Source: Arenicella xantha (GTDB lineage Bacteria; Pseudomonadota; Gammaproteobacteria; Arenicellales; Arenicellaceae). From it: a stretch of DNA of 64,000 nucleotides. Below the pieces are notes generated by a model. It worked only from the letters and a program-made list of their open reading frames with translations. It was not told the DNA's origin and ran no database searches. Where the stretch lies: NCBI RefSeq assembly GCF_003315245.1, contig NZ_QNRT01000004.1, positions 186,001 to 250,000 on the forward strand, given 5' to 3'. Positions 8,511 through 19,753 of this stretch are shown here, one piece after another. Made by a program: the position numbers and the translations under genes. The stretch's first letter is position 1. Each line of letters begins with the position of its first letter.

Positions 8511-9422
8511 ATGCCAGAATCTGCTCCACAATCCGCTGCGCTTGAAGACATCATGGTTGCCATGGATGTGGTGGATACACTGCGTCACCAAGAAAAGCTG
8601 GTCGCCCGTGAGTTAGACGGCGAAGGTCGTCGGGAGCGCTTGTTAACTCGGCTCCGCAATATGTATGCAGCGCAGGGTATCGAAGTGCCCGATCATGTTT
8701 TGGAGCAAGGTATTGCGGCACTTGAGGAAGAGCGCTTTCAATATAAAGCTGTCGCCTCGAGTTGGCGTACTCGAATCGCTAAGATTTGGGTAAGTCGAGC
8801 GCGTTGGGCAAAACCAGTGGGTTTTCTTAGTGTGTTAGCAAGTGCGTTGTATGCGGTTTATTTTACTGTGGATGTTTTGCCGCAAAGACAATTGCTGAGC
8901 AGTCTGCCGACGCAAGTGCGGACCTCGCTATCACAGATTAAAGCGGTCGCTAAAAAGCCCGAAATTGTGGTTGAAGCAGAGCGTATCGCAGCAAATGCGC
9001 AGGCTGCTTTGGCGGCTGGTAATCTTGAGGTGGCCGAATCAGTGCTTGGTAACCTAACCGCTCTAAATCGACAGCTAAACCAGAGCTTCACGGTACGGAT
9101 AGTGGCGCGGCCCAATAAACAGTCCGGTGTCTGGCGGCGCCCGCCAGGTAATCCCAACGGTCGAAATTACTACCTAATTGTTGAAGCTGTTGATGCGAAA
9201 AATCAACCGGTCGAGCTTGCCATCATGAATGAAGAGAACAATAAGGCAACCAAAGTGACTAGTTGGGGACTAAGGGTTGACGAGAAAACCTTTAATCGAG
9301 TCGCGGCGGACAAGAAAGATGATGGCATCATTCAAAACAATATTGTTGGGCACAAGCCGGTAGGTGTCTTGCAGATGGAGTACGTGGTTGCGACTAGTGG
9401 CGCAACCATAACGGAGTGGTAA
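8511..9422 (+). CDS. DUF6384-like single-pass membrane protein
   Basis: A 303-residue protein. The N-terminal cytoplasmic part, with MVAMDVVDTLRHQEKLVARE and then RLRNMYAAQGIEVPDHVLEQ, matches my memory of the uncharacterised DUF6384 family. One membrane helix is visible at about residues 104-122 (VGFLSVLASALYAVYFTVD). The rest contains a helical segment rich in Ala/Glu and a compact beta-rich C-terminal domain from about 195 (TVRIVARPNKQSGVWRRPPG onward). It starts at ATG 8511 and ends one base before the next gene, so it is translationally coupled to it. It probably anchors the neighbouring coiled-coil proteins; the molecular role is unknown. Confidence 0.65.
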   Translation: MPESAPQSAALEDIMVAMDVVDTLRHQEKLVARELDGEGRRERLLTRLRNMYAAQGIEVPDHVLEQGIAALEEERFQYKAVASSWRTRIAKIWVSRARWAKPVGFLSVLASALYAVYFTVDVLPQRQLLSSLPTQVRTSLSQIKAVAKKPEIVVEAERIAANAQAALAAGNLEVAESVLGNLTALNRQLNQSFTVRIVARPNKQSGVWRRPPGNPNGRNYYLIVEAVDAKNQPVELAIMNEENNKATKVTSWGLRVDEKTFNRVAADKKDDGIIQNNIVGHKPVGVLQMEYVVATSGATITEW

Positions 9423-9423
9423 C

Positions 9424-10914
9424 ATGTTGAGCGGACCATCGGCACTCAGTACTATTGACCAAAGCTTGCAAACCATACGTAACGATGTGGTTAGGCTGGA
9501 CAGCGAATTACAACAATTGACTAATCGGCAGGCCTCTCAGCAGCGTCGTCGAGCACAGTTGCTTGGTGACATTGCCGCGATTCGACTCGTTGCCCTAGAG
9601 CAGGGCGAGCTGCAGCATAATTTGACCGCCGCAGATCAACAAGCAAAAGAGATTATGCGAGCCCGTGAAGTGGCGCTTGAAGAATTGAATCGTTCTATTG
9701 ATCTGACTAATCAACAGATTGAACAAGCCGAGCTTGCGCGTGGCGTGCAGTTGGATGAGGTTAACCGGATATCGCAATCCTTAGTCGATGTTGAAGCCCA
9801 GGTGCAAGCTGCATTGAATAAGAGTGAGGAGTATCAAGACCAGCTCAAGCGGGCTCAGCACGCTGATTCAGTTGCGCATGAAGCTGAGCAAAAGGTGACG
9901 CAGGCGAAAGCGGATATGGCCGAGAAAGCCAAGCCTTATCAAGCTGATCCGCTATTTATGTATCTGTGGCAGCGAAGTTTTGGTACGACAGAGTATTCAG
10001 CTGGGCTACTGGCTCGATTTATGGATGCTTGGGTAGCGCGAGTTATTTCTTATGAGCCCGCACGTATCGATTATTGGAACTTAACTGAAATTCCCAAGCG
10101 GTTAGGTCAACACGCAGATTTGGTGCGCGCAGCCGCGCAGAGTGAATACGACGCGTTGCAGGAGCTGGAAGTCGCTGCGTTGTCAGCGGCTAATGCGCCG
10201 CAAATTGAAGCGGATCTGTTGCAGGCGCGAGAAGCTATGGATGCGCATGACGATAAAATAGAATCGCTCGAACGCGCGCTCAATGAGTTGTTGCAGCTGC
10301 GGACGAGTTTTGATGTAGGTCAAGATCAATACAGTCAGCAATGTTTGACTCGCCTCGGACAGGCGCTAGCGCATGAGGACTTATTGTTGATCAATCGCTA
10401 TGTGCGTGAAACAGTCTCATCGGCTGATGATAAACTGTTGGATGAAATCAAGCGTGTGGATCGCAGTTTGAGTGATATGAGTGGTGACCTCGCGGACGCG
10501 AGGCTGCTACATGATCGAAAGCTAAGTAAGCTAGGTGAGCTTGAAAAAGTACGACGCGACTTTAAAAGTTCCCGATTTGACGATGTTCGATCAGGTTTCG
10601 GCAATGAGAAGTTGGTGACCACTGCATTGCGGCAATTTATTGATGGTTTGGTCTCTGGGGCTGATGTTTGGCGTGTTATTAAACGCCATCAGCGTTATCG
10701 GGACGTCGCATCGAGCCCAGATTTTGGTAGTGGTGGCTTTGGGCAGATCGGCGATATGTTAGCCGACGAGATTTTGCGTCAAGCTGGGTCGCGCGGTCGT
10801 CGTCGTGGGTCGACTTGGCATTTACCTTCCCCGCGCCGTGGTGGTGGTGGGTTTAAATTTCCTAGTAGCGGTGGTAGCGGTGACGGTGGGTTTACCACCG
10901 GTGGTGGCTTTTAG
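9424..10914 (+). CDS. Coiled-coil protein with Arg/Gly-rich tail
   Basis: Unrecognised 496-residue protein. Residues about 10-175 are heptad-rich coiled coil (SLQTIRNDVVRLDSELQQL and following). A more globular segment begins near residue 178 (DPLFMYLWQRSFGTTEYSAG), followed by further coiled coil from about 230 to 390 and a conserved-looking FIDGLVSGADVWRVIKRHQ segment. The last 40 or so residues are Arg- and Gly-rich and finish FTTGGGF, like the low-complexity tails of some membrane-associated bacterial proteins. There is no signal peptide or membrane helix. It begins one base after the upstream gene and is closed by a strong terminator at 10951-10980, so it ends the three-gene operon. Confidence 0.6.
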   Translation: MLSGPSALSTIDQSLQTIRNDVVRLDSELQQLTNRQASQQRRRAQLLGDIAAIRLVALEQGELQHNLTAADQQAKEIMRAREVALEELNRSIDLTNQQIEQAELARGVQLDEVNRISQSLVDVEAQVQAALNKSEEYQDQLKRAQHADSVAHEAEQKVTQAKADMAEKAKPYQADPLFMYLWQRSFGTTEYSAGLLARFMDAWVARVISYEPARIDYWNLTEIPKRLGQHADLVRAAAQSEYDALQELEVAALSAANAPQIEADLLQAREAMDAHDDKIESLERALNELLQLRTSFDVGQDQYSQQCLTRLGQALAHEDLLLINRYVRETVSSADDKLLDEIKRVDRSLSDMSGDLADARLLHDRKLSKLGELEKVRRDFKSSRFDDVRSGFGNEKLVTTALRQFIDGLVSGADVWRVIKRHQRYRDVASSPDFGSGGFGQIGDMLADEILRQAGSRGRRRGSTWHLPSPRRGGGGFKFPSSGGSGDGGFTTGGGF

Positions 10915-10950
10915 TTTCGATATGCAGGCAGTAATGTGCAAATTATTTTA

Positions 10951-10980
10951 AAAAAAAGCCGACATGACGTCGGCTTTTTT
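10951..10980. terminator. Bidirectional intrinsic terminator between the coiled-coil operon and sodB
   Basis: A GCCGAC/GTCGGC stem (10958-10963 and 10969-10974) with a five-base loop is flanked by A-runs on the left and T-runs on the right, so it can end transcription from both strands. It lies between convergent genes. Confidence 0.9.
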
Positions 10981-11000
10981 ACTGAATAGCTTATTAGAGA

Positions 11001-11585
11001 CTATGCTGCGTAATTTTGCGCTGCAAACTCCCAGTTTGCTAGTTCCCAGAAGTTTTTCAAGTATTCTGGTCGTGCATTGCGGTAGTCCACATAGTAAGCG
11101 TGCTCCCAAACATCAACCGTTAATAGCGGGGTCACGCTCGGGTCGGTGATTGGTGTGTCGGCATTGCTGGTGTTAACAATCTCAAGCTCACCAGACGCAT
11201 TTTTTACTAACCAAGTCCAGCCTGAACCGAAGTTGCCGCCAGCGCTAGCTGTGAATTTGTCTTTGAACTCAGCGAATGAGCCAAAGGTAGAGGTAATGGC
11301 AGCCGCCAGATCACCACTCGGTTCACCGCCGCCATTTGGGCTTAGGCTGTGCCAATAAAAAGTATGGTTCCATACTTGGGCCGCGTTATTAAACAAGCCG
11401 CCATCACTGCTTCGGATGATGTCTTCTAGTGACTTGCCCGCATGGTCGGTACCTTCGATCATGCCGTTCAAGTTGTTGACATAGGCTTGGTGGTGTTTGC
11501 CGTAATGATAGTCGATTGTCTCGGCTGAAATGCGTGGTGCAAGAGCATCACGGTCGTAAGGAAGGGCAGGTAATTCAAATGACAT
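11001..11585 (-). CDS. sodB: Superoxide dismutase [Fe]
   Basis: Cytoplasmic iron superoxide dismutase that converts superoxide to peroxide and oxygen. The 194-residue protein has all four metal ligands: His27 (in IDYHYGKHHQAYV), His74 (VWNHTFYW), Asp158 and His162 (DVWEHAYYVDYRN). The residue that separates Fe from Mn enzymes is Gln70 (NNAAQVWNH), favouring iron. The start ATG at 11583-11585 is preceded by AGGAG. It is convergent with the upstream operon and divergent from pyk. Iron-linked post-transcriptional control is common for sodB, but I see no specific site here. Confidence 0.97.
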   Translation of the reverse strand: MSFELPALPYDRDALAPRISAETIDYHYGKHHQAYVNNLNGMIEGTDHAGKSLEDIIRSSDGGLFNNAAQVWNHTFYWHSLSPNGGGEPSGDLAAAITSTFGSFAEFKDKFTASAGGNFGSGWTWLVKNASGELEIVNTSNADTPITDPSVTPLLTVDVWEHAYYVDYRNARPEYLKNFWELANWEFAAQNYAA

Positions 11586-11752
11586 TAATTACTCCTGAAA
11601 CAGATGTCTAAAGGTGTTGGTTGATGTTGTTAATCTACAATATATTAACGTTTCGGCGCGATTCTAACACACCGAAATCAGAAAGAGGTCAAGGTCGCAA
11701 ATTGAATGCCAGTTGAGCTAAAGTTGTCAATAAATAGCGGCTTGTCATGGTT

Positions 11753-11834
11753 TTGAAATCAATTTGTGTAAACTTGTTACAATACTTATTGTGCCGGATG
11801 CGTTAATATTGACCTTATAGGCGCATGATGCGCC
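11753..11834 (+). promoter_or_regulatory. Candidate pyk promoter and adjacent palindrome
   Basis: An extended -10 element TGTTACAAT lies at 11775-11783 with a weak TTGAAA 19 bases before the hexamer. Downstream, at 11820-11834, GGCGCAT-G-ATGCGCC is a 15-base palindrome in the leader region. The same extended -10 occurs upstream of lptF. The palindrome could be an operator or a small RNA hairpin. Confidence 0.35.
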
Positions 11835-11872
11835 CACTAACTAGGATTTACTGGCTGATTGCCCATTAATAA

Positions 11873-13330
11873 ATGAAAGAAAATTACAAAATAAAAAATC
11901 TTAATCGAACTAAAATCATCGCCACCATTGGTCCATCATCAAGTAGTGCTGATGTTCTTGAGGAGCTGATTAAGAATGGCTGTAGCGTGTTTCGTATTAA
12001 CTTTTCACACGGTTCACACGAATCGCATGGCGAGTCGATCGCAAATATTCGCAAAGTAGCGGAAAAACTGAACCAGAATGTAGCGATTTTAGGCGACCTA
12101 CAAGGTCCGAAGATCCGTATTGGTGCGATTCAAGGAGGCTCATTTAAGCTAACTCAAGGTCAAGAGCTATTGCTTGATTCAAGCATAGATGATGAGGCGG
12201 GAAGCCCCGACGGTGTGAGCTATGTATGTGCGACCCTCGCTGAGAGTTGTGGGCCCGGTCGCGTGTTAATGCTCGATGACGGTCGTGTGCAGCTCGAAGT
12301 GCAGTCAGTAGCGGGGCAGGCGATACATACTAAGGTTATTGCTGGCACTAAGTTGTCGTCGCGTAAGGGATTGAATTTGAAAGGAGGGGGGCTCGCCGAA
12401 GATGCTCTAACACCGAAAGATATGCGTGACATGGCATTCGCTGCCAAGCAGAATTTAGAGTACATCTGTGTTTCATTTCCGGCCAGTGCGCAGGATATGT
12501 TGGATGCTCGGACTAAGTTAGACGAACTAGATTGTCCATCTAAACTTATTGCGAAGCTAGAGCGCGCTGAGGTGGTTGCGTCTGAAGCCATTATTGATGA
12601 CATGATCAACAGCTGTGATGGTGTGATGGTTGCCCGTGGTGACTTGGCCGTTGAAGTCGGTTTTGAGGCGGTAACCTCGTATCAAAAACAGATTATTGCA
12701 CGCTCTCGTACGCTGAATAAGCCGGTGATTGTTGCGACGCAGATGATGGAAAGTATGATCGACAGCCCAGTGCCAACTCGGGCAGAAGTATCGGATGTGG
12801 CGAATGCGGTGTTTGATTATGCGGACGCGGTGATGCTGTCGGCTGAGACCGCTGTCGGTGATTATCCGATTGAAGTCATTAAAACCATGTATGACGTTAT
12901 TACTGCTACGGAAAAGCACACGTTGACTCAAGTCTCGAAGCATCGTGTAGAAATAGAATTCCAGTATGTTGATGAGTCGATCGCTATGGCTTCTATGTAT
13001 CTAGCCAATCACTTTAAGGCAGTTAAGGCGATTGTATGTTTGACTGAGTCGGGTAGTACTGCGTTGTGGATGTCTCGAATTAAAACGCATTTGCCGTTGG
13101 TGGCCATGTCGCCGCGACAAGACACTTTGAATCGTGTGGCTTTGTATAAAGGCGTGCGTCCTGCGCATTTACCGCGAGAGTCAGAAAGCAACACGCGACT
13201 GGAAGACGTTATTCAGTACGTGCGCAAGGCTGTAGATCTTGAAAAAGGCGATTATGTAGCGATCACCTATGGTGATGTGGTCGGGGTCGATGGTCATACA
13301 AACACGCTAAAATTGTTGCAAGTAACGTAA
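11873..13330 (+). CDS. pyk: Pyruvate kinase
   Basis: Glycolytic enzyme that transfers phosphate from phosphoenolpyruvate to ADP. The 485-residue protein contains the N-terminal RTKIIATIGPSS and FRINFSHGSHESH segments, the B-domain metal/nucleotide region around MLDDGRVQLEV, the active-site helix ISFP-type segment AKLERAEVV, MVARGDLAVEVG, and VMLSAETAVGDYPIEV. The C-terminal allosteric domain follows from about residue 360. Its length and a short N-terminus suit the PykA (AMP-responsive) type more than PykF, though I cannot settle this by eye. It is divergent from sodB and precedes guaB with its own gap. Confidence 0.95.
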   Translation: MKENYKIKNLNRTKIIATIGPSSSSADVLEELIKNGCSVFRINFSHGSHESHGESIANIRKVAEKLNQNVAILGDLQGPKIRIGAIQGGSFKLTQGQELLLDSSIDDEAGSPDGVSYVCATLAESCGPGRVLMLDDGRVQLEVQSVAGQAIHTKVIAGTKLSSRKGLNLKGGGLAEDALTPKDMRDMAFAAKQNLEYICVSFPASAQDMLDARTKLDELDCPSKLIAKLERAEVVASEAIIDDMINSCDGVMVARGDLAVEVGFEAVTSYQKQIIARSRTLNKPVIVATQMMESMIDSPVPTRAEVSDVANAVFDYADAVMLSAETAVGDYPIEVIKTMYDVITATEKHTLTQVSKHRVEIEFQYVDESIAMASMYLANHFKAVKAIVCLTESGSTALWMSRIKTHLPLVAMSPRQDTLNRVALYKGVRPAHLPRESESNTRLEDVIQYVRKAVDLEKGDYVAITYGDVVGVDGHTNTLKLLQVT

Positions 13331-13390
13331 TTTGAGTGATTGGGTTGGCTCGGCTAAACGCTGGCTCATCTGCTTAGAATTAACCGCTTT

Positions 13391-13431
13391 AGGATTGAAG
13401 TGTGGAGCGCAAAGCTTGCCGCTTCAATCCT
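13391..13431 (+). terminator. Candidate hairpin downstream of pyk
   Basis: AGGATTGAAG at 13391-13400 pairs perfectly with CTTCAATCCT at 13422-13431 across a 21-base loop. It lies 60 bases after the pyk stop and before the guaB promoter. There is no T-run after the stem, so it may be a non-canonical terminator or an RNA-stabilising structure. Confidence 0.4.
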
Positions 13432-13511
13432 ATTTGCTGGGCACTAGTCGAGGTCTAGTCACTAAACTTCATTAGAATTAAAAAAATTAGTGCTTCCTCG
13501 CGTTCGCGATA

Positions 13512-15003
<1,492 letters not shown>

Positions 15004-15020
15004 CTTGCTGCTACTGAGCT

Positions 15021-16565
15021 ATGACCGATATTCACAGTGATAAAATTCTGATCCTAGATTTTGGGTCGCAGTACACTCAGTTGATCGGCCGCCGAGTTCG
15101 AGAACTTGGCGTCTATTGTGAGATCTGGGCTTACGATAATGACATTGAAACGATTCGCTCGTTCAAGCCTAAAGGCATTATATTGTCCGGTGGTCCGTCG
15201 ACGGTAACTGAGCAGCACACGCCTCGACCTGCGGCCGAAATATTTGACATGGGTATTCCGATTCTAGGCATTTGCTACGGCTTGCAGTGTATTGCTGCAA
15301 TGCTTGGTGGTGACGTTTCGTCATCCGATAAGCGTGAATACGGGCATGCCGAGGTTAATGTCTGTGGCAGCAACCCATTGATTGTTGAAACCAGTCAGAA
15401 TGTGTGGATGAGTCATGGTGATAAAGTTACTGCGTTGCCACCAGGTTTTGCGGTTATTGCTGAGTCCGCTAATGCTCCGTTGTGCGCGATTGCTGATGAA
15501 AGTCGTAATTTCTATGGTGTTCAATTTCACCCTGAGGTTACGCATAGTGAGTTTGGCGAGCAAATATTAAGTCGTTTTGCGCATAAAATTTGTGGTTGTG
15601 GCAAGAATTGGTCGGCGAGCAATATTATTCAAGATTGTATCGAGTCCGCTCGAGCACAAGTGGGCACGGATCACGTTATTCTCGGCTTGTCAGGTGGTGT
15701 CGACTCATCGGTTGTTGCGGCGCTGTTGCATGAAGCGATTGGTGAACAGCTAACCTGTATTTTTGTCGACAATGGTTTGCTGCGTAAAAACGAAGGCGAT
15801 CAGGTGATGGAAACCTTCGCTGAAAACATGGGTGTTAAAGTCATTCGTGTGGATGCCGAGCAGCGATTCCTTGATGAATTGGCTGGTGAAAGCGATCCTG
15901 AAGCAAAGCGGAAAATCATCGGCCGGGTATTTGTCGAGATATTTGAAGAAGAGTCGAAGAAGATCGATGATGCAAAATGGTTGGCACAGGGAACCATTTA
16001 TCCTGACGTCATTGAGTCGGCCGCTTCTAAAACCGGTAAAGCTCAGGTTATCAAGTCGCATCACAATGTTGGCGGCTTGCCTGAAGGTATGGAGCTAAAG
16101 TTGCTTGAGCCGTTGCGTGAACTATTTAAAGACGAAGTTCGCCGTATTGGATTGGAGTTGGGTTTGCCAGCTAAGATGATTCATCGTCATCCGTTTCCGG
16201 GGCCGGGTTTAGGTGTCCGTATTCTAGGTGAAGTTAAAAAACAGTACGCGGATGTACTGCGAGAAGCCGATGCTATTTTTATGGATGAGCTCTATGCCAG
16301 TGGTTGGTATGAGAAAACTAGCCAAGCTTTCGCCGTGTTCTTGCCGGTGAAGTCGGTTGGTGTAGTTGGTGATAACCGCTCTTACGATTACGTTGTTGCT
16401 CTGCGAGCGGTTGAAACGATCGATTTTATGACCGCAACTTGGGCGCATATTCCATACGATATTCTGGCGCGAATTTCGAATCGAATAATTAATGAAGTGC
16501 GCGGAATTAGCCGAGTAACTTACGATATTTCAGGAAAACCACCAGCGACAATTGAGTGGGAATAG
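15021..16565 (+). CDS. guaA: GMP synthase (glutamine-hydrolysing)
   Basis: Converts XMP to GMP using glutamine and ATP. The 514-residue protein has an N-terminal class I glutamine amidotransferase domain (nucleophile Cys in [13 protein letters not shown]; His/Glu in [11 protein letters not shown]), an ATP-pyrophosphatase domain with the PP-loop [16 protein letters not shown], and the C-terminal dimerisation domain ending [10 protein letters not shown]. It is the second gene of guaBA. No clear terminator was seen in the roughly 240 bases that follow. Confidence 0.97.
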   Translation: MTDIHSDKILILDFGSQYTQLIGRRVRELGVYCEIWAYDNDIETIRSFKPKGIILSGGPSTVTEQHTPRPAAEIFDMGIPILGICYGLQCIAAMLGGDVSSSDKREYGHAEVNVCGSNPLIVETSQNVWMSHGDKVTALPPGFAVIAESANAPLCAIADESRNFYGVQFHPEVTHSEFGEQILSRFAHKICGCGKNWSASNIIQDCIESARAQVGTDHVILGLSGGVDSSVVAALLHEAIGEQLTCIFVDNGLLRKNEGDQVMETFAENMGVKVIRVDAEQRFLDELAGESDPEAKRKIIGRVFVEIFEEESKKIDDAKWLAQGTIYPDVIESAASKTGKAQVIKSHHNVGGLPEGMELKLLEPLRELFKDEVRRIGLELGLPAKMIHRHPFPGPGLGVRILGEVKKQYADVLREADAIFMDELYASGWYEKTSQAFAVFLPVKSVGVVGDNRSYDYVVALRAVETIDFMTATWAHIPYDILARISNRIINEVRGISRVTYDISGKPPATIEWE

Positions 16566-16803
16566 GCGCTTAATGTTGCTGGTTGTTTGAAGTGTTTGAT
16601 GCATTTTAGATGGCTGGGCCTACCAATAAAAGTATGTTAAGGGGGCTAAAAGGGGCTCTCTAAGTGCGCGCTATTGATTGTTGCACGATCGACTCAGTCA
16701 CATCTTACTACCCCAGGAAGAATACACGGCCGAGAAAATTTATTAAATGGCTGCTCTTTAGATCCCTAAGTACTTTGACTAACATAGATATCTGGCTTTT
16801 AAA

Positions 16804-18804
16804 ATGAACCAAAACCCTTCTAATCTCTCATATCGTCCGGAAATTGACGGATTGAGGGCGATCGCTGTTGTTTGCGTAATTCTCTACCATGCTGAATTGG
16901 TGCTTTTCGGCAAAGACTGGTTCGAAGGCGGGTTTGTTGGTGTTGATATCTTTTTCGTGATCAGCGGTTATTTGATTACTCGAATCATCCTTTCTGAGCT
17001 TGAGCGGCAAGGTTCATTCAGCTTTTTGAATTTTTATGAAAGAAGAGCGCGGAGAATACTGCCAATACTGTTAGTCGTTATGGTGGTTAGTTTGCCGTTT
17101 GGTTGGGTATATCTTTTGCCTTCGGCGTTTGTGGAGTTTTCCGAAAGTATACTGTCTTCGTTGGCTTTTTTTTCGAATTTCTATTTTTGGTCAGCAACAA
17201 CAGAGTATGGGGCGGAAAGCTCGTTGCTAAAGCCGTTTTTACATACATGGAGCTTGTCGGTCGAAGAGCAGTTTTATATTGTTTTTCCTATCATTGCTAT
17301 TCTGTGTCATAGGTTTTGCAAAGCTTATTTTCTGCCAATCTTGTTTGCTTTGTTGCTCTTGAGCTTGCAATTTTCCGAGTCAATGGAAGTTCGTGATGCA
17401 GAATTAAATTTTTATCTACCGTTTAGTAGGTTTTGGGAATTGGCTGTTGGTTCAATCATTGCATTGAAGCAGCTCTTTTACTCTGATGAGCGAAATGAGT
17501 TTGTTAGTCGAACGGCTCCAGTTATGGGGCTTTGGTTGATCGCTTATTCGGTGTTATTTTTCGACGGTGAGACACCTCATCCTAGCTTTCATACCATAGT
17601 TCCTGTGCTTGGCGTGGCCTTGATTATTGAGTATTCGTCAACCAAGGACCTAGTGGGAAAAATTTTAGGCTGTAAGCCCTTTGTTTCGGTTGGGCTTATA
17701 AGCTATTCAGTGTATTTATGGCATTTTCCGATCTTTGCTTTTACTCGGATTGGAACAGCTGGCGAGTCCCAAGCATCGATATATGCCGCGATTGCGGCAT
17801 CCTTTGTTTTGTCGGTTTTTACCTACCGTTGGATTGAAACTCCCTTTCGAAGTAAGCGCTCAGTTCCCACTAAACAGTTCGTCTGGGTGGTTTCTGGAGT
17901 AGTTATCGGTTTAATTGGGTTTAGCGCATTGGTAATACTTTCTAGCGGCTTAGAGAAGCGGATTCTCATTGAAGGTGGTTTTAAAAATTATCAAATTGAT
18001 AATGTGAAGTTAAAAGAGCAGGCATGGTCAGTATGGCAAAGGAGGCGGCGCGAAAAAAGATATTTTGAACCAGCTAAACACAAGGTTTTAATTATTGGAA
18101 ATTCCCATGCAAAGGATCTATTTAATGCACTCTATCAAAACATTGAACATTACGATGATTTTGATTTTATTGGTGCCCCAATAGCTGAATTGGTCTGTTT
18201 CAATGAAACCATAGAGCACTCAAAGAGGACGCGAGACGTAATCTATGGTTCAAACTGGTATGCTGAATCGACTTTAATAATCATTAGTACTAGATATATG
18301 CTTGCTAACCGGTGTGACCGGAACAGCAAAATCGAGCCGAAGACTAGCGATTTGCTTGGGCTGGAATACCTAGTTCGACAAGGAATAAAGGATGGCAAAT
18401 CATTTATTGTGATGGGAACTAGTGCTGAGTTTAAACCACTCGAAAAGATGATCGTTGCTGACTATGTTTACTCTCAGCACAAAGACAATCTGGACTCAGG
18501 CGCCAAAGCTTTTTTTGACGAAGTATTGCCTGGCGCCAATAAGCTGATGTATGACAATTTGAAAATAAAGGCGGACATCAATAGTAAAGTGGCAGCTCTT
18601 GCTAAACAAGAGGGTGTCATTTATTACGATAAGCTGCCGATAGTCTGTGATATGGAAGATGAAGTTTGTCATGCTTTTACCAGCGATGGCTATAAAACGC
18701 TTTACGACTATGGACACTATACGTTGGAAGGTGCGAAGTTCTTCGGGCTCAGGTTGTATGATCTTGGATTCAAGGATTTAATGCTTAAGGTTCAAGATAA
18801 ATAA
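16804..18804 (+). CDS. Acyltransferase-3 / SGNH O-acetyltransferase (OafA/YrhL type)
   Basis: Membrane O-acetyltransferase that is likely to acetylate a surface glycan such as O-antigen, exopolysaccharide or peptidoglycan. The 666-residue protein has an acyltransferase-3 domain with about ten membrane helices (residues about 10-385), opening with YRPEIDGLRAIAVVCVILYHA and FVGVDIFFVISGYLI, and containing FYERRARRILP. The C-terminal extracytoplasmic part from about 430 is an SGNH-type domain: IIGNSHAKDLF supplies the serine block, and DYGHYTLEGAKFFG supplies the Asp-x-x-His end. It stands alone between guaA and gspH. The second half uses AGA/AGG arginine and ATA codons often compared with its neighbours, which could reflect transfer. 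The true acceptor sugar cannot be told from sequence. Confidence 0.88.
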   Translation: MNQNPSNLSYRPEIDGLRAIAVVCVILYHAELVLFGKDWFEGGFVGVDIFFVISGYLITRIILSELERQGSFSFLNFYERRARRILPILLVVMVVSLPFGWVYLLPSAFVEFSESILSSLAFFSNFYFWSATTEYGAESSLLKPFLHTWSLSVEEQFYIVFPIIAILCHRFCKAYFLPILFALLLLSLQFSESMEVRDAELNFYLPFSRFWELAVGSIIALKQLFYSDERNEFVSRTAPVMGLWLIAYSVLFFDGETPHPSFHTIVPVLGVALIIEYSSTKDLVGKILGCKPFVSVGLISYSVYLWHFPIFAFTRIGTAGESQASIYAAIAASFVLSVFTYRWIETPFRSKRSVPTKQFVWVVSGVVIGLIGFSALVILSSGLEKRILIEGGFKNYQIDNVKLKEQAWSVWQRRRREKRYFEPAKHKVLIIGNSHAKDLFNALYQNIEHYDDFDFIGAPIAELVCFNETIEHSKRTRDVIYGSNWYAESTLIIISTRYMLANRCDRNSKIEPKTSDLLGLEYLVRQGIKDGKSFIVMGTSAEFKPLEKMIVADYVYSQHKDNLDSGAKAFFDEVLPGANKLMYDNLKIKADINSKVAALAKQEGVIYYDKLPIVCDMEDEVCHAFTSDGYKTLYDYGHYTLEGAKFFGLRLYDLGFKDLMLKVQDK

Positions 18805-19237
18805 CAACAGCGTGACACCATTAGATAGGGTGGATGTCTATTTACTGATGTTAAGGTAAGTTTTATCTTTATGTTGTGTCGCTTATCTGTGCATTTTGGT
18901 ACTAAGCACTTGTGATAAATAATAAGCTTCTAGAGCGCGCCAGCCCCAGACAGAGCCGAATAGATTTTAAATCTGAGGCTGCTAATTTCCTGACGCCAAG
19001 TAATCGACGGAAGTGCGAATTGATATTCGAACCTCGAGTTCCAGAAGAGCTCCGCTCTCGTAGCCACTTGGGTTGTGCCGTTGTTGTTGAGCTAAGTGCG
19101 TGTCAATAGAGTGTTTTTTTGTGTAAAAGCGAATACTTTAATTAACAAGGGTTAAAACTGTGTTTGCTAAGCCATCACGGTGCTAAGATTCCTCGCTTGA
19201 TTATTTAATTATCTATTCGGTGTTCGTCTTACATAGC
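18805..19237. other. Intergenic region between acyltransferase and gspH
   Basis: No convincing gene is present in these 430 bases. A small palindrome, AGATTT-T-AAATCT, occurs at 18962-18974. A 65-codon open frame at 18912-19109 has no family resemblance or ribosome-binding site. The last 100 bases are AT-rich and presumably hold the promoter of the gsp operon, but I did not find a clear -35/-10 pair. Confidence 0.5.
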
Positions 19238-19753
19238 ATGAGTCTCCAGTTGCCAAACTCAAAACAGCGCCAACAGGGCTTCACCTTGATTGAAATCATG
19301 GTGGTGGTGATTGTGATTGCGGTTATCTCTGTTGCTGTCGTTGGCAGAATCGGTGGCAATAATGATCGTGGTGCACGCTTAGAGGCAAATCGTTTCATGG
19401 CGGTGGTCAATGAAGTGCGTGATGAAGCGGTTATTTCAGGAGATAATTACGCACTTTTAGTGGATGCCAAAGCCAAGACGTATTCATTTGAATCACTCCG
19501 TGGAGCTAACCAAGGCTCGGTAGCCGACAGCCTGTTTAAACTCAGAACTATGCGTGATGACGTCAAGCTAGAGTGGGATGTTCTAGAGTCGTTGGCAGAC
19601 GAGCCAGAGCTGGCACCGAAAGTGTATGTTTCATCCTTGGGCGAAATCACGCCGTTTGAGCTCCGAATCCGCGGTGACAATCACGATTATGTGGTTCAGA
19701 TCGATGATGAGGGTATGTTGAAAGTGGAAGAAAAGGCAACAGTGGGTTATTAA
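19238..19753 (+). CDS. gspH: Type II secretion system minor pseudopilin GspH
   Basis: Minor pseudopilin of the type II secretion pseudopilus. The prepilin peptidase site is QQG|FTLIEIM, followed by the hydrophobic N-terminal helix (VVVIVIAVISVAVVGRI) and a small beta-rich domain, as in GspH. I place the start at ATG 19238, giving a short leader of about 14 residues; a GTG at 19220 would add six more. gspI begins directly after the stop codon. The gene opens a gspHIJKLM operon; gspC to gspG are not upstream and must be elsewhere or absent. Confidence 0.88.
   Translation: MSLQLPNSKQRQQGFTLIEIMVVVIVIAVISVAVVGRIGGNNDRGARLEANRFMAVVNEVRDEAVISGDNYALLVDAKAKTYSFESLRGANQGSVADSLFKLRTMRDDVKLEWDVLESLADEPELAPKVYVSSLGEITPFELRIRGDNHDYVVQIDDEGMLKVEEKATVGY

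Noticed and set aside
18912-19109. 65-codon open frame between acyltransferase and gspH
   Set aside because: No ribosome-binding site, no recognisable family, and sequence composition of noncoding DNA.
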